Assembly: GCA_021851335.1 (NCBI GenBank)
Contig: JAJZEA010000008.1
Span: 24,518 to 88,517, forward strand
DNA length: 64,000 bases
Source of the DNA: Acidobacteriota bacterium
GTDB lineage: Bacteria; Acidobacteriota; Terriglobia; Terriglobales; Acidobacteriaceae
Direction: 5' to 3'
Shown here: one piece after another, positions 24,382 to 34,301 of the stretch
Numbering within the stretch: the first letter of the stretch is position 1
Layout: the number at the start of each line of letters is the position of its first letter
The notes under the pieces: model-generated
What the model was told of the DNA's origin: nothing
The model's input: only the letters and a program-made list of their open reading frames with translations
Databases searched by the model: none
Made by a program: the position numbers and the translations under genes

Positions 24382-26841
24382 ATGTTTAACCTCTCCGGTA
24401 ACCGACAATCCGACTCCAACGAACGCGCCAACTCCACCGCGAATACCACAGGATCACGCCACTATCCTGTTCTTCCAGTGCGAGATACGGTTCTGTTCCC
24501 GCATGCCGTCCTGCCTCTCACCGTAGGGCGCGAAAGCTCCGTCCAACTCATCGAATCCCTCGGTGAACAGCGCACCATCGTCGTCGTCGCCCAGCGCGAT
24601 CCACGCGTCGACAACCCGCAGCCCGAAGATCTGCATGAGTGGGGAACTCTGGCGACTGTTCACAAAGTCGTCAAAATGCCCAACCAAAGTCGCTTTGTCT
24701 TCACGGAAGGCACCGAACGCGTCCGTCTGCGCAAGATCACGCAAACTGAGCCTTTCCTGATCGCCGCCATTGAGGTCGTTCCCGAGTCCGCCTTTGACTC
24801 CACTCAGCCCGACATGGAGGTGCAGGCGCTCCAGCGCAACGCCGTCGCCCACTTCCAGCAGATTGTCGCCGCATCGCCCACCCTCTCCGATGAGTTGCAG
24901 ACCATCTCCGCCAATATCGAAGAGCCGGGTCGCACGGCGGACTTCATCGCTGCATCGCTGCCTTTTCTCACCACCGCCGACAAGCAGGGCCTGCTTGAAC
25001 TCAGTTCCGCCACCGAGCGGCTGGAGCGCGTCAACCAGCTTCTTGCCAAGGAGCTGGAGGTCCAGCAGCTTCGCAATCGCATTCAAAGCGAGGTGCAGGA
25101 CCAGGTTCAGCAATCCCAGCGCGATTACTACCTCCGCGAGCAGCTCAAGGCCATCCAGAAGGAGTTGGGCGAGGCCGACGAAGGGCAGCGCGACATCGAT
25201 GATCTGCGCAAAAAAATCGAATCCGCCGGCATGTCCGAAGAGGTGCGCAAAGTCGCCGACAAGGAACTCAGCCGCCTGGCCCGCATGTCGCCCATGGCCG
25301 CCGACACCGCCATGCAGCGCAACTACGTCGAGTGGCTCGCCACCCTGCCCTGGAGCAAAAGCAGCGGCACCACCATCGATCTTGCCTACGCGCGTCAGAT
25401 CCTCGACGCCGATCACTACGGCCTCAAGAAGGTCAAGGACCGCATCCTCGATTACCTCAGCGTCCTCCAGCTCAAGCCCGACATGAAAGGCCCGATCCTC
25501 TGCTTTGTTGGTCCTCCGGGCGTCGGCAAAACCTCGCTCGGCCGCTCCATCGCGCGTGCCCTTGGGCGCAACTTCCAGCGTCTCTCTCTCGGCGGCATGC
25601 ACGACGAGGCAGAGATTCGCGGCCATCGGCGCACCTATGTCGGAGCGCTCCCCGGTCAGATCATCCAGTCCATTCGTCGCGCCGAGGTCAACGATCCTGT
25701 CCTCATGCTTGACGAAGTGGACAAGCTTGGCCGCGACTTCCGTGGCGACCCTGCCGCGGCGCTGCTCGAAACCCTTGATCCCGAGCAGAACGCCACCTTC
25801 CGCGACAACTATCTCGACGTTCCCTTTGACCTGTCGAAGGTACTTTTCATCTGCACCGCCAACATGCTCGATCCCATCCCCGAGCCGCTGCTCGATCGCA
25901 TGGAGATCATCCCGCTGCAAGGCTACAGCGAAGAGGAAAAAGTCCACATCGCCTTCAACTACCTCATCCCGCGTCAGATTGAGGCCAATGGCATTCGCGG
26001 CGACCAGATCGAGTTTCCCGAGGACTCCGTACGCCATCTCGTCCGCCATTACACCCGCGAAGCGGGCGTGCGCAAACTGGAGCAGCTCATCGGCACCATC
26101 TGCCGCAAGCAGGCGCGTCGCATCGTCGAGGGCAACGACTCAACTCTGGTCGTCACCAGCGAGATTCTCCAGGAGTTCCTCGGCGGACAGCAGGTGCGTG
26201 TGGACAGCGAAATCTTCGAGCGCACTCAACGCCCGGGTGTCTCCGTCGGACTAGCCTGGACACCGGCAGGTGGCGATGTGCTCTTCGTCGAGGCCAACAA
26301 GATGAAGGGCAAGGGCGGCTTCACCATGACCGGCCAGATCGGCGACGTCATGCAGGAGTCCATGCAGGCCGCGCTTACCTGGGTCCGCTCCAACGCCGCC
26401 CTCATCGGCGTCGAAGAGGACTTCACCTCGGCCACCGACCTGCACATCCACGTCCCCGCTGGAGCCATTCCCAAGGATGGACCCTCTGCCGGCGTCACCA
26501 TGGTCACCACGCTCGTCTCGCTGCTCACCAACACGCCGGTCCGTCCCTTCACCGCCATGACCGGCGAGATCACCCTCAGCGGCAACGTGCTTCCTGTCGG
26601 TGGCATCAAGGAAAAATTCCTCGCTGCCCGCCGCGCCGGTGTGCAGCACATCATCCTTCCGGCGGAGAATCGTCAGAATGTCGACGAAGACCTCACCGCT
26701 GCGCAACTGGAGGGTGTCACGATCCACTATGTCACGCGCGTCGAAGAGGTGCTGGCCGCCGCGCTTCCACTCATCTTCGCCCAGCCTGCAGGACGCCTGC
26801 CGCACTTCCAGCCCGGCAGCGAACCCACTGCAACGGCCTGA
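24382..26841 (+). CDS. lon: ATP-dependent protease Lon
   Basis: The ATG preceded by GAGG is preferred to a TTG six codons upstream, giving 819 residues. The order is the N-terminal LON domain (HYPVLPVRDTVLFPHAVLPLTVG), a coiled-coil region, the AAA+ module with Walker A GPPGVGKTS (about residue 377) and Walker B 'VLMLDEVDKLG', and the C-terminal Ser-Lys protease with KDGPSAGVTM (S702) and GGIKEKFLAA (K745). Lon degrades misfolded and regulatory proteins in the cytoplasm. It stands alone with 264 nt upstream and a strong terminator after it. No clear heat-shock element was found upstream. Confidence 0.98.
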   Translation: MFNLSGNRQSDSNERANSTANTTGSRHYPVLPVRDTVLFPHAVLPLTVGRESSVQLIESLGEQRTIVVVAQRDPRVDNPQPEDLHEWGTLATVHKVVKMPNQSRFVFTEGTERVRLRKITQTEPFLIAAIEVVPESAFDSTQPDMEVQALQRNAVAHFQQIVAASPTLSDELQTISANIEEPGRTADFIAASLPFLTTADKQGLLELSSATERLERVNQLLAKELEVQQLRNRIQSEVQDQVQQSQRDYYLREQLKAIQKELGEADEGQRDIDDLRKKIESAGMSEEVRKVADKELSRLARMSPMAADTAMQRNYVEWLATLPWSKSSGTTIDLAYARQILDADHYGLKKVKDRILDYLSVLQLKPDMKGPILCFVGPPGVGKTSLGRSIARALGRNFQRLSLGGMHDEAEIRGHRRTYVGALPGQIIQSIRRAEVNDPVLMLDEVDKLGRDFRGDPAAALLETLDPEQNATFRDNYLDVPFDLSKVLFICTANMLDPIPEPLLDRMEIIPLQGYSEEEKVHIAFNYLIPRQIEANGIRGDQIEFPEDSVRHLVRHYTREAGVRKLEQLIGTICRKQARRIVEGNDSTLVVTSEILQEFLGGQQVRVDSEIFERTQRPGVSVGLAWTPAGGDVLFVEANKMKGKGGFTMTGQIGDVMQESMQAALTWVRSNAALIGVEEDFTSATDLHIHVPAGAIPKDGPSAGVTMVTTLVSLLTNTPVRPFTAMTGEITLSGNVLPVGGIKEKFLAARRAGVQHIILPAENRQNVDEDLTAAQLEGVTIHYVTRVEEVLAAALPLIFAQPAGRLPHFQPGSEPTATA

Positions 26842-26885
26842 ACGACGATGGCCTGAAAGCCCAGGGAATAGACGCCGATCGCATA

Positions 26886-26924
26886 CACAGAGCCTGTGCT
26901 CCCGCAGCACAGGCTCTGTGTTTT
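26886..26924 (+). terminator. Rho-independent terminator after lon
   Basis: A perfect 15-bp inverted repeat (CACAGAGCCTGTGCT and its complement) encloses a 5-nt loop, CCCGC, and is followed directly by TTTT. It lies 44 nt after the lon stop codon and separates lon from the deaminase gene. Confidence 0.92.
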
Positions 26925-26978
26925 CCGTCGGCCAGCCATGCGCAAAGCCAGCTATCCTTTTACGAGGAGTGATCGACC

Positions 26979-27470
26979 ATGCCAACCGATGAGGATTTTC
27001 TGCGCCGTGCCATCCAGCTTGCCGTCCACAACGTTCACTCCGGCGCCGGCGGACCCTTTGCCGCCGTCATCGTGCGAGACGGTCAGATCCTCGGCGAAGG
27101 CGCAAACTCCGTCACGCGAACGCTCGATGCCACGGCCCACGGCGAGGTCAACGCCATCCGCGACGCCTGCCGCCGCACGGGTGATTTTCTGCTCACCGGC
27201 TGCACGCTCTACACCAGTTGCGAGCCTTGCCCCATGTGTCTTGCCGCCTGTTACTGGGCGCAGATTGAGCGCGTCGTCTTCGGCGCTTCCCAAAGCGATG
27301 CCAACAATGCCGGGTTCGGCGACGAAACCCTCTATCGCGAATTCGCGTTGCCTGCGGCCGAGCGCGCCCTTCCTGTCGTAGGTATGCTGCAAGCGGAAGC
27401 GCTGGCTGTCTTTGATGCCTGGCAAGCGTCCATGCAACGCATCGACTACGGCTCACTGCCCCAGGCCTGA
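26979..27470 (+). CDS. Nucleoside/guanine deaminase, cytidine-deaminase fold
   Basis: This 163-residue zinc hydrolase has AHGEVNAIRDAC (zinc ligand H54, proton-shuttling E56) and TSCEPCPMC (zinc ligands C84 and C87). The arrangement and the downstream 'AACYWAQIERVVFGAS...DANNAGFGDETLYREF' closely resemble Bacillus GuaD, which converts guanine to xanthine; the family HAE motif is HGE here. tRNA-adenosine deaminase TadA is the alternative but has a different C-terminal part. Expressed from its own promoter after the lon terminator; convergent with glnD. Confidence 0.85.
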   Translation: MPTDEDFLRRAIQLAVHNVHSGAGGPFAAVIVRDGQILGEGANSVTRTLDATAHGEVNAIRDACRRTGDFLLTGCTLYTSCEPCPMCLAACYWAQIERVVFGASQSDANNAGFGDETLYREFALPAAERALPVVGMLQAEALAVFDAWQASMQRIDYGSLPQA

Positions 27471-27510
27471 ATTCCAACCCGCCGGATTCCAGCTCTGGAT
27501 CAGCGAGGAC

Positions 27511-30144
27511 TTATTGCGCCTGGCGCGCTGAATCGAGCGCAGCCTGAATCTTCTCCGCAATTCCAGCCTGCATCTCTTCGCCCAGCTTCTGGCCCTCGTG
27601 CGTCAAATAGAAGACGTCAATCGCCGTCTCGCCTTCCGTGTCAATCAGCGCCACTTCAATATTGCAGCCATCTTCATGCAGCACCAGCGCAATCCGGCGC
27701 AGCAATCCCGGCGAATCCTGCGCCACCACCTGCAACAGCGTCGAGTGTTGCGACGACTCGGAATCAAAGCTGAGACGTGTCGCGACCGTTACCTTCGCTG
27801 ACCCGCTCCTGCCTGCATTTCTGCGGCTTGCCAGCAGTTGCTCCACAGAGACGCGCTGCTCCAGAATCTCCCGCACATTGTGCAGGAACCGGTCCTTTTC
27901 CGTAGGATTCAGCTCAAACGTGCGATAGCTGTCCGTGAAGTGAAAGCTGTCCACAATCACTCCTGCATCGTTGGCAAACGCATCGGCCTTGACAATGTTC
28001 ATGCCCCAGGCAGCCAGCGCTCCGGCCACGTCGGCAAACAGCCGGCTGCGATCCCGCGCAACCACCGTCAGCTCCACAAGCTGTCGATGCGGTCGCAGTT
28101 CAATCTGCACCGGGTCTTTGTCCAGCCGGGCGGCCATCTGGTAATGATTGCGAATCTGCTCCGGCAGCCGCGTCTGCAGATAGCGCTGCGGCAATCCCTC
28201 CAGAAAATGCCGAATCACCTCCGAGGGATTCTGCTTGTGTTTCGTTCCCGCTCCGCTGACCATCGCGCCAATCCGAAACAGCAGCGTCGGGTCCACATCC
28301 GCGTGATAGCGCTCCTCGTCCACCGACCGATCCATAAAGTTTGCCGTCGCCATATAAAGCTGCCACAGATTCTCCGCCTTCCACGGCGTCAGCGCATCCG
28401 GATGCACCGCTTTGATATCGGCATAGGTCATCACCGTCAGCATGCGCAGCAGTTGTGGACTGCCCACTTTCTCCGCCAGCCGACGCACATTGTCCGTGTC
28501 AAAGATGTCGCGGCGCAGCGCGTTCGACATCTCCAGATGCATCCGGATCAGCTTCCGAACCGTCTCCCGTTCCTCCGGATCGAAGTCCAGTCTCGCCAGA
28601 AAACTCTCTGAAAGCTCGACGGACTGCACCGTATGATCGCCCGTCCTTCGAGCCTTGCCCGTGTCATGCAACAGCAGCGAAAGCAGCAGCAGGTCCAGAC
28701 GCTCCATCTCCGGCAACAGCGTGCCCAACCGCTGTTCATAGTCGTGCATCGGGCGGCGCAACCCATGCACATTGTCGATCGTCAGGAAGGTATGTTCATC
28801 CACCGTGTAGCGGTGATAGCTGTCGCGAATCACCAGCGCGTCAATGCCATGAAACTCCGGCAGCAGCATCTCCAGAATCCCCAGTGCATGCATCGTCCGC
28901 AACGCATGAGCGGCATGGGGACCGATCAGAACCTCACGCAGGCAGTTCCACAGATACGGACCCTCCGGCAGATGAATCGCCAGCACCGGCAGCGCATCCG
29001 TAATGCGATCTTCCGCCGCCTGGCTCAGCGTGTATCCGTGATTGGCCATCATGGCAAAGATGCGCAGCAGCGCGTCCGTATCCTGCATCTGCGACTGCAT
29101 CGTCGCAATGTCGATGCGCCCCTGTTCCAGAAAGAAATCCGTTCCACTGATCGGCTGCCGTCGTCGTCGAAATTGTTTATAGAAACTGACCGGCGCCGGC
29201 GCCTGTTCCATCAGGAGCACCGCGCGCCGATAGACCGTGCGCGCATGGCGATAGTAGGTGCGCATCCAATAGGCAGGGTCCGCTGAGCCGCGCGTCTCCA
29301 GCCCCACCGAGTTCGCTGCGGCCTCATCCTGCGATTGCCAGTCCAGCGTATTGTCGTCCCGGCCATGGCGCAGATGCAGAAAACAGCGCGTCGCCGCCAG
29401 AAAATCAAAGGCCGCGCTCGCGTCGCCCTCCACTCCGATTGCGCCTGCGCGTTCATTGCGCATACGCGGCCACTGCCGCGTCTCCTTCAGGTGAAAGAGC
29501 AGCGCAAACCACGGAGCGAGATGATAATCCCGCAAACCGCCCGGGCCATCCTTCAGGTTCGGTTCCAGATGAAAAATTGTGTTTCCAAACCGTGCATGGC
29601 GCGCGCGCGCAATCTCACCCAGCTTCTGTGTAATCTGGTTCCAGTCGCTCAACAGTACGCCCGGAAAGACATCCTGCCTCAGCTTCAGAAAAAGCGGAAA
29701 GTCGCCAACCAGAAAGCGATGGTCAAAGGTGGCAAGCGTGAACTCCAGATTGTCGCGATCAAACCGTCCGCACTCCTTCACCGTGCGATACACGGGACTG
29801 GCGCGCAGCCCGATATCCCACATCGCCTGATGCACAGCCCGCGCCGCGTCCTTGGCGCGTTTTTCCAGCTCTTCATTGGCGAAGGCAAACAGCAGGTCCA
29901 CGTCAGAGAAAGGGAACAGGTCCTTTCGACCATATCCGCCCAGCGCCAGCAGACAGACGCCATTCAGCGGCTCGCGGCCCGTGGCGCGCTGCCACAACTC
30001 CGTCACAATCCGATCCACCATCGTCGTCCTGCGGCGAATCGTAGCCGTGCCATCTCCGGTCCGCTCATACGTCAGGCGAAGCTGCTCGGTTTCACGCAGG
30101 TACTGTTCCTGGATGTCTTCAAATGCCAGCAGAGTTGACTCCAT
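27511..30144 (-). CDS. glnD: PII uridylyltransferase/uridylyl-removing enzyme
   Basis: GlnD senses glutamine and adds UMP to, or removes it from, PII. The 877-residue protein has the full architecture: a nucleotidyltransferase domain with LGGYGRKDLFPFSDVDLL (G69 to D83), a PII-UTase linker, an HD phosphohydrolase domain with LLLHDTGKARR (about residue 492), and two C-terminal ACT domains beginning near residues 693 and 801 that bind glutamine. It is the last gene of an amt-glnB-unknown-glnD set on this strand, with 109 nt between it and the unknown gene. Its substrate GlnB is encoded about 1.1 kb upstream. Confidence 0.96.
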   Translation of the reverse strand: MESTLLAFEDIQEQYLRETEQLRLTYERTGDGTATIRRRTTMVDRIVTELWQRATGREPLNGVCLLALGGYGRKDLFPFSDVDLLFAFANEELEKRAKDAARAVHQAMWDIGLRASPVYRTVKECGRFDRDNLEFTLATFDHRFLVGDFPLFLKLRQDVFPGVLLSDWNQITQKLGEIARARHARFGNTIFHLEPNLKDGPGGLRDYHLAPWFALLFHLKETRQWPRMRNERAGAIGVEGDASAAFDFLAATRCFLHLRHGRDDNTLDWQSQDEAAANSVGLETRGSADPAYWMRTYYRHARTVYRRAVLLMEQAPAPVSFYKQFRRRRQPISGTDFFLEQGRIDIATMQSQMQDTDALLRIFAMMANHGYTLSQAAEDRITDALPVLAIHLPEGPYLWNCLREVLIGPHAAHALRTMHALGILEMLLPEFHGIDALVIRDSYHRYTVDEHTFLTIDNVHGLRRPMHDYEQRLGTLLPEMERLDLLLLSLLLHDTGKARRTGDHTVQSVELSESFLARLDFDPEERETVRKLIRMHLEMSNALRRDIFDTDNVRRLAEKVGSPQLLRMLTVMTYADIKAVHPDALTPWKAENLWQLYMATANFMDRSVDEERYHADVDPTLLFRIGAMVSGAGTKHKQNPSEVIRHFLEGLPQRYLQTRLPEQIRNHYQMAARLDKDPVQIELRPHRQLVELTVVARDRSRLFADVAGALAAWGMNIVKADAFANDAGVIVDSFHFTDSYRTFELNPTEKDRFLHNVREILEQRVSVEQLLASRRNAGRSGSAKVTVATRLSFDSESSQHSTLLQVVAQDSPGLLRRIALVLHEDGCNIEVALIDTEGETAIDVFYLTHEGQKLGEEMQAGIAEKIQAALDSARQAQ

Positions 30145-30253
30145 CAGGCTGTTTGCCTTTTTCCTGCCAGTGGAATGAAAAGAGACGCGTCCTCAGAATA
30201 AGCGATTCCGCACGCCCCTGGACCAGAATGCGCGAAACAACCCGCCGATTGGA

Positions 30254-31258
30254 TCACTCCGTCCTGGGCAACGGATGTTTCAGGCCAAAGATCCATCCCT
30301 CGACGGCTCGAATCCGCGGATCCTTTGGCTCCAGCGAAGGGCCATAATCCTCTAGCGCAGCCAGCATTCCAAATAGGCCAATCGTCGCATCCAGAGCATC
30401 ATCCTGTTCGTCTCGCGTCTCGGGGCGCGTCAGGTTCGTCTCCATAAATCCATTCAGAATCTTCCGGCGCAGCTTGCTGTCGATCCTCACTCCCATTCGG
30501 TGCGCAGTCTCCAGCCACGCCGGAGCCAACTCCCTGCGCCGTGATGCATACCGTTTTCCACGAAGAGCATGGCCAAAGAGCCGCCCATGATATTCCGTTG
30601 GATAGGTCTCCGTCGCCACCACCGCGCCCGGCGCGATCAGTGATTCCATCGTCCCGTGAAACGGCCATAGCCGCAGCGATTCAGGATGCTTTACCAGCTC
30701 CGGACCCAGCACATTCCGCCAACCCAGCAGCGCGCTTTTGCCCACCTGATTGCCGCCCAGCGTCCAGAACAGGGAACTGGCGCTCGTCCGCTCCGCATGA
30801 CGCAACTCGCACTCGCGATACAACGCATTCCTGTCCGCCAGTCCCAGTGCTTCGTGAATCGCATCCCTACGCGCGCCGCCCGGACGCAGCGGATAAAACG
30901 GACGCTGCGGCGTGATCTCTTCTTCAGTTGCGCAAACCTCGTGAAAACGGCTCCAGCGCGAAGAGCCGGAGCCGTTTTCATTCAAGATAAGCTGTTGCAG
31001 AAACTGCGGAAATGATTCAATCCCGCAAAGCGATGCATAGCTCGTCGGCAATCCGATGGGAAAATCAAATCCAATCAGAATGCTGGCCTTGCTGCCGCTG
31101 TGCCGCCGGAGCCTTTCAAGCAGGGTGCTCATCTCGCCCACCGGCTGCGGCGAATACGCCACAAACCCTGCCCGCTGCCGCTCCGCCATCGCGATCCACC
31201 GCTTCGAGGGCTGCGAACCCCAGTCGCAATGCGCCACGAGTTCCGGTAGCTGGCTCAA
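30254..31258 (-). CDS. Uncharacterised protein in the nitrogen-control cluster
   Basis: This 334-residue soluble protein starts at TTG only 14 nt after the glnB stop, so it is very probably co-transcribed with it. Early 'VAHCDWGSQPSKRWIAMAE' and 'ILIGFDFPIGLPTSY', and late 'RDEQDDALDATIGLFGMLA', place conserved Asp residues as in RNase H-like folds of the DUF429 kind; that comparison is mine and tentative. No signal peptide or membrane helix is visible. Its position between glnB and glnD suggests a link to nitrogen status, but no function can be assigned. Confidence 0.75.
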   Translation of the reverse strand: MSQLPELVAHCDWGSQPSKRWIAMAERQRAGFVAYSPQPVGEMSTLLERLRRHSGSKASILIGFDFPIGLPTSYASLCGIESFPQFLQQLILNENGSGSSRWSRFHEVCATEEEITPQRPFYPLRPGGARRDAIHEALGLADRNALYRECELRHAERTSASSLFWTLGGNQVGKSALLGWRNVLGPELVKHPESLRLWPFHGTMESLIAPGAVVATETYPTEYHGRLFGHALRGKRYASRRRELAPAWLETAHRMGVRIDSKLRRKILNGFMETNLTRPETRDEQDDALDATIGLFGMLAALEDYGPSLEPKDPRIRAVEGWIFGLKHPLPRTE

Positions 31259-31272
31259 GCGGCGCTCATTCG

Positions 31273-31614
<342 letters not shown>

Positions 31615-31784
31615 TCACAAACCTCGCCTCAAAGAATATAACCTCGACTGCACATCTGCCGCTCACGCGCATCCTGTTTCCTGCACGCGAGGTATCCACT
31701 TCGGTACAGCTCTGGCTGGAAATCGCCGCGTCCCTTGCGTTAAGCCACAAAACAGGCGCGGCGGAGTTGATCACAGACCTTCCC

Positions 31785-33233
31785 TTACTGGCCAAAGTCA
31801 TACGCTTCTTCGCCGTGCTGCGACAGATCGAGTCCCGTCGACTCATCCTCCTCGCTCACGCGCATGCCGATCAGCTTATCCACAATCACCAGCAGAATCA
31901 GCGTGCCCACAATCGAGATTCCCCAGGCAATCGCCACGCCCACCGCCTGGTTCAGCAACTGGTGCCAGTTTCCATCCAGTCCGCCCACAGGCAGCAGATT
32001 TCCGTGCGCATCCTTGCCAAAGACAGGATTGATCACCGCTACCGCAAAGACGCCGGTCAGCAACGCGCCCAGTGTGCCGCCCGCGCCATGCACTCCAAAG
32101 GCATCCAGAGAATCGTCGTAGCCAAAGAAGTTCTTCACCGTCGTCACCATCAAGAAGCAGAACACGCCCGCGATCAATCCGATGACGATCGCCGGCATCG
32201 GCGAGACAAAACCGGAAGCCGGCGTAATCGCCACCAGGCCGGCCACCGCGCCCGAGATCGCGCCCAAAGCCGTCGGCTTGCCGTTGTGAATCCACTCCGC
32301 CACCGTCCAGGAGACGGCGGCAGCAGCCGCTGCAAAGTGGGTCGCCACAAACGCTGAGGTTGCCAGCCCGCTTGCTGCCAGCGCCGAACCTGCGTTAAAC
32401 CCAAACCAGCCCACCCACAACATGCACGCGCCCACCACGCTCAGAACCATCGAATGCGGCGGCATCGCCGTCTTCGGATATCCGACGCGCTTGCCCAGAT
32501 ACAGCGCCGTAACCAGCGCCGAGACGCCCGAGGTCACATGCACCACCGTGCCGCCTGCAAAGTCCAGGCAAGGGAAGCGCCCGCCCGCCGAGTTCAGCAG
32601 GCCGCCCACGCCCCATACCATGTGCGCCATCGGCGTATACACCAGCAGCGACCAAAGCGAAAGAAACACGGCCAGCGCGCTGAAGCGCACCCGCTCGGCA
32701 AACGCTCCGGTAATCAGCGCCGGCGTGATGATGGCAAACATGAGCTGATACACCATGTATGTCTGGTGCGGAATCGTCGCCGCGTAGCTTGGATTCGGGT
32801 CAAGCCCAACGCCGTGCAGCAGGAAATAATGCAGCCCTCCGATGAAGCTGTTGCCCGAGCTGAACGCCAGCGAATACTCGACAACGGCCCATAGCATCGT
32901 CACGATGCCCATCATGGCAAAGCTTTGCATCATCGTGCCCAGCATGTTTTTGCGCCGCACCAGACCGCCATAGAACAGAGCCAGTCCAGGCCCGGTCATC
33001 ATCAGCACCAGCGCTGCGGAAACCAGCATCCAGGCGTTATCGCCCGCCGATTGCGCATTGGCAACCGCCGTCTGCAAAGCGGCAATCTGCGCCTGAGTCG
33101 CAGGTGCCTGACTGCCGACAGCCGGGGCTTGAGCCAACACGCCGACCCCGGTCAGCATGGCGAGTGGAAATAGACTAAGGACTTGCGCCAGGCGTATAAC
33201 CCGCGCAGGAGGCGTATAAAAATTCTGTAACAT
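31785..33233 (-). CDS. amt: Ammonium transporter Amt
   Basis: This 482-residue inner-membrane channel has an N-terminal signal-like segment (LSLFPLAMLTGVGVLAQ) followed by about eleven helices. The conserved stretches include 'NAWMLVSAALVLMMTGPGLALFYGGLVRRKN', 'AHMVWGVGGLLNS...DFAGGTVVHVTSGVSALV', 'WVGWFGFNAGSALAA' and 'DDSLDAFGVHGAGGTLGALLTGVFA', carrying the twin His of the conduction pore. The C-terminal tail (GEEAYDF) is the usual PII-interacting end. It heads the nitrogen cluster and is divergent from nuoB. No sigma-54 promoter was recognised upstream. Confidence 0.97.
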   Translation of the reverse strand: MLQNFYTPPARVIRLAQVLSLFPLAMLTGVGVLAQAPAVGSQAPATQAQIAALQTAVANAQSAGDNAWMLVSAALVLMMTGPGLALFYGGLVRRKNMLGTMMQSFAMMGIVTMLWAVVEYSLAFSSGNSFIGGLHYFLLHGVGLDPNPSYAATIPHQTYMVYQLMFAIITPALITGAFAERVRFSALAVFLSLWSLLVYTPMAHMVWGVGGLLNSAGGRFPCLDFAGGTVVHVTSGVSALVTALYLGKRVGYPKTAMPPHSMVLSVVGACMLWVGWFGFNAGSALAASGLATSAFVATHFAAAAAAVSWTVAEWIHNGKPTALGAISGAVAGLVAITPASGFVSPMPAIVIGLIAGVFCFLMVTTVKNFFGYDDSLDAFGVHGAGGTLGALLTGVFAVAVINPVFGKDAHGNLLPVGGLDGNWHQLLNQAVGVAIAWGISIVGTLILLVIVDKLIGMRVSEEDESTGLDLSQHGEEAYDFGQ

Positions 33234-33460
33234 TTGCTTGCATTCTAACCGGCTTCTACCTCAGCGCCCAGCTTTTTTTTGCGTTTTTTTGCGTTCCATG
33301 CCGCACCCCATCCCACGCCTGATCTCTGATTGCTTTCGCGCAGCCTTCCCCGTCATCTCGTACGCGTTATCCCTTTCATATCCAGACTCGGCTCCGGCAA
33401 CCGGACCGCTGCCCGTGCGGGCAACCAAACTTCCTGCCATCGCGTCGTATACTCAAAGGC

Positions 33461-34075
33461 ATGGACGATAACCCGCAAATGGCTTCGCCTGTCCGATCCG
33501 GCACGCATACTCCGGAGAAGGATGTGTATCTCTTCGGCTCGCTGGAGAGTCACGGTTTGAATCGCGCCAAAGTGCGCGAGGCAACCTACGGCTATGACCA
33601 GACCGAAGGCGTCTTCATGACCTCAGTCGACTTTGCTTTGAACTGGGTGCGCAAGAACTCCGTCTGGCCGATGACGTTCGGCCTTGCCTGCTGTGCCATC
33701 GAGATGATGTCTGCCGGCGCGGCTCGCTTCGACATTGCGCGCTTTGGAGCCGAGGTTTTTCGTCCCTCGCCTCGTCAATCCGATCTCATGGTCATCGCTG
33801 GTCGCGTCTCCAACAAAATGGCCCCCGTCATTCAGCGCCTCTACGAGCAGATGCCCGAACCGAAATGGGTCATCTCGATGGGCGCCTGCGCAACCTCGGG
33901 TGGAGTTTTCAATAATTATGCCCTGGTGCAGGGCGTCAATCAGGTGGTCCCGGTCGATGTGTATGTGCCGGGTTGTCCGCCTCGACCGGAGCAGTTGATC
34001 TATGCCATCACGCTGCTTCAGGAAAAGATCCAACGCGAAAAAGGTACGTTGCGGAAAGCGCTCAATCTGGAGTAA
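33461..34075 (+). CDS. nuoB: NADH-quinone oxidoreductase subunit B
   Basis: NuoB carries cluster N2, the last iron-sulphur centre before quinone in complex I. The 204-residue protein has the cluster cysteines in [11 protein letters not shown] (C77, C78), [10 protein letters not shown] (C143) and [11 protein letters not shown] (C172), all intact. The N-terminal 25 residues are variable, and a second ATG at codon 7 is possible. No other nuo subunit lies beside it; its neighbours are amt and an OmpA-like gene, so it is separated from the rest of any complex I operon. Peripheral, cytoplasmic face of the inner membrane. Confidence 0.96.
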   Translation: MDDNPQMASPVRSGTHTPEKDVYLFGSLESHGLNRAKVREATYGYDQTEGVFMTSVDFALNWVRKNSVWPMTFGLACCAIEMMSAGAARFDIARFGAEVFRPSPRQSDLMVIAGRVSNKMAPVIQRLYEQMPEPKWVISMGACATSGGVFNNYALVQGVNQVVPVDVYVPGCPPRPEQLIYAITLLQEKIQREKGTLRKALNLE

Positions 34076-34301
34076 TTCATGGCAAATGCCTCCAGCGAAA
34101 ACAGCACAAGCTGTTAATCAGAGAGGCGACCGTAAGACAAATAACGTCGGAAGTACATTTCGCCTGTGGTAAGTTATAGTTGCAAATTGTGTTTTTTCAG
34201 GCAGTGACGGAGAGCAGCCCGGATATTCCGCGGTGATTCTCCGCAAAACAAATCAAAACAGTTCGCACAATACTTCATCAAATTGGTTGCGGAGGATGAG
34301 A

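Noticed and set aside
24454..26049. 531-codon open frame antisense to lon
   Set aside because: It lies wholly within lon, whose domains and catalytic residues are intact on the plus strand.
31876..31884. Perfect DnaA-box-like TTATCCACA
   Set aside because: Single copy, inside the amt coding sequence where the codons explain it; no cluster or AT-rich unwinding region beside it.
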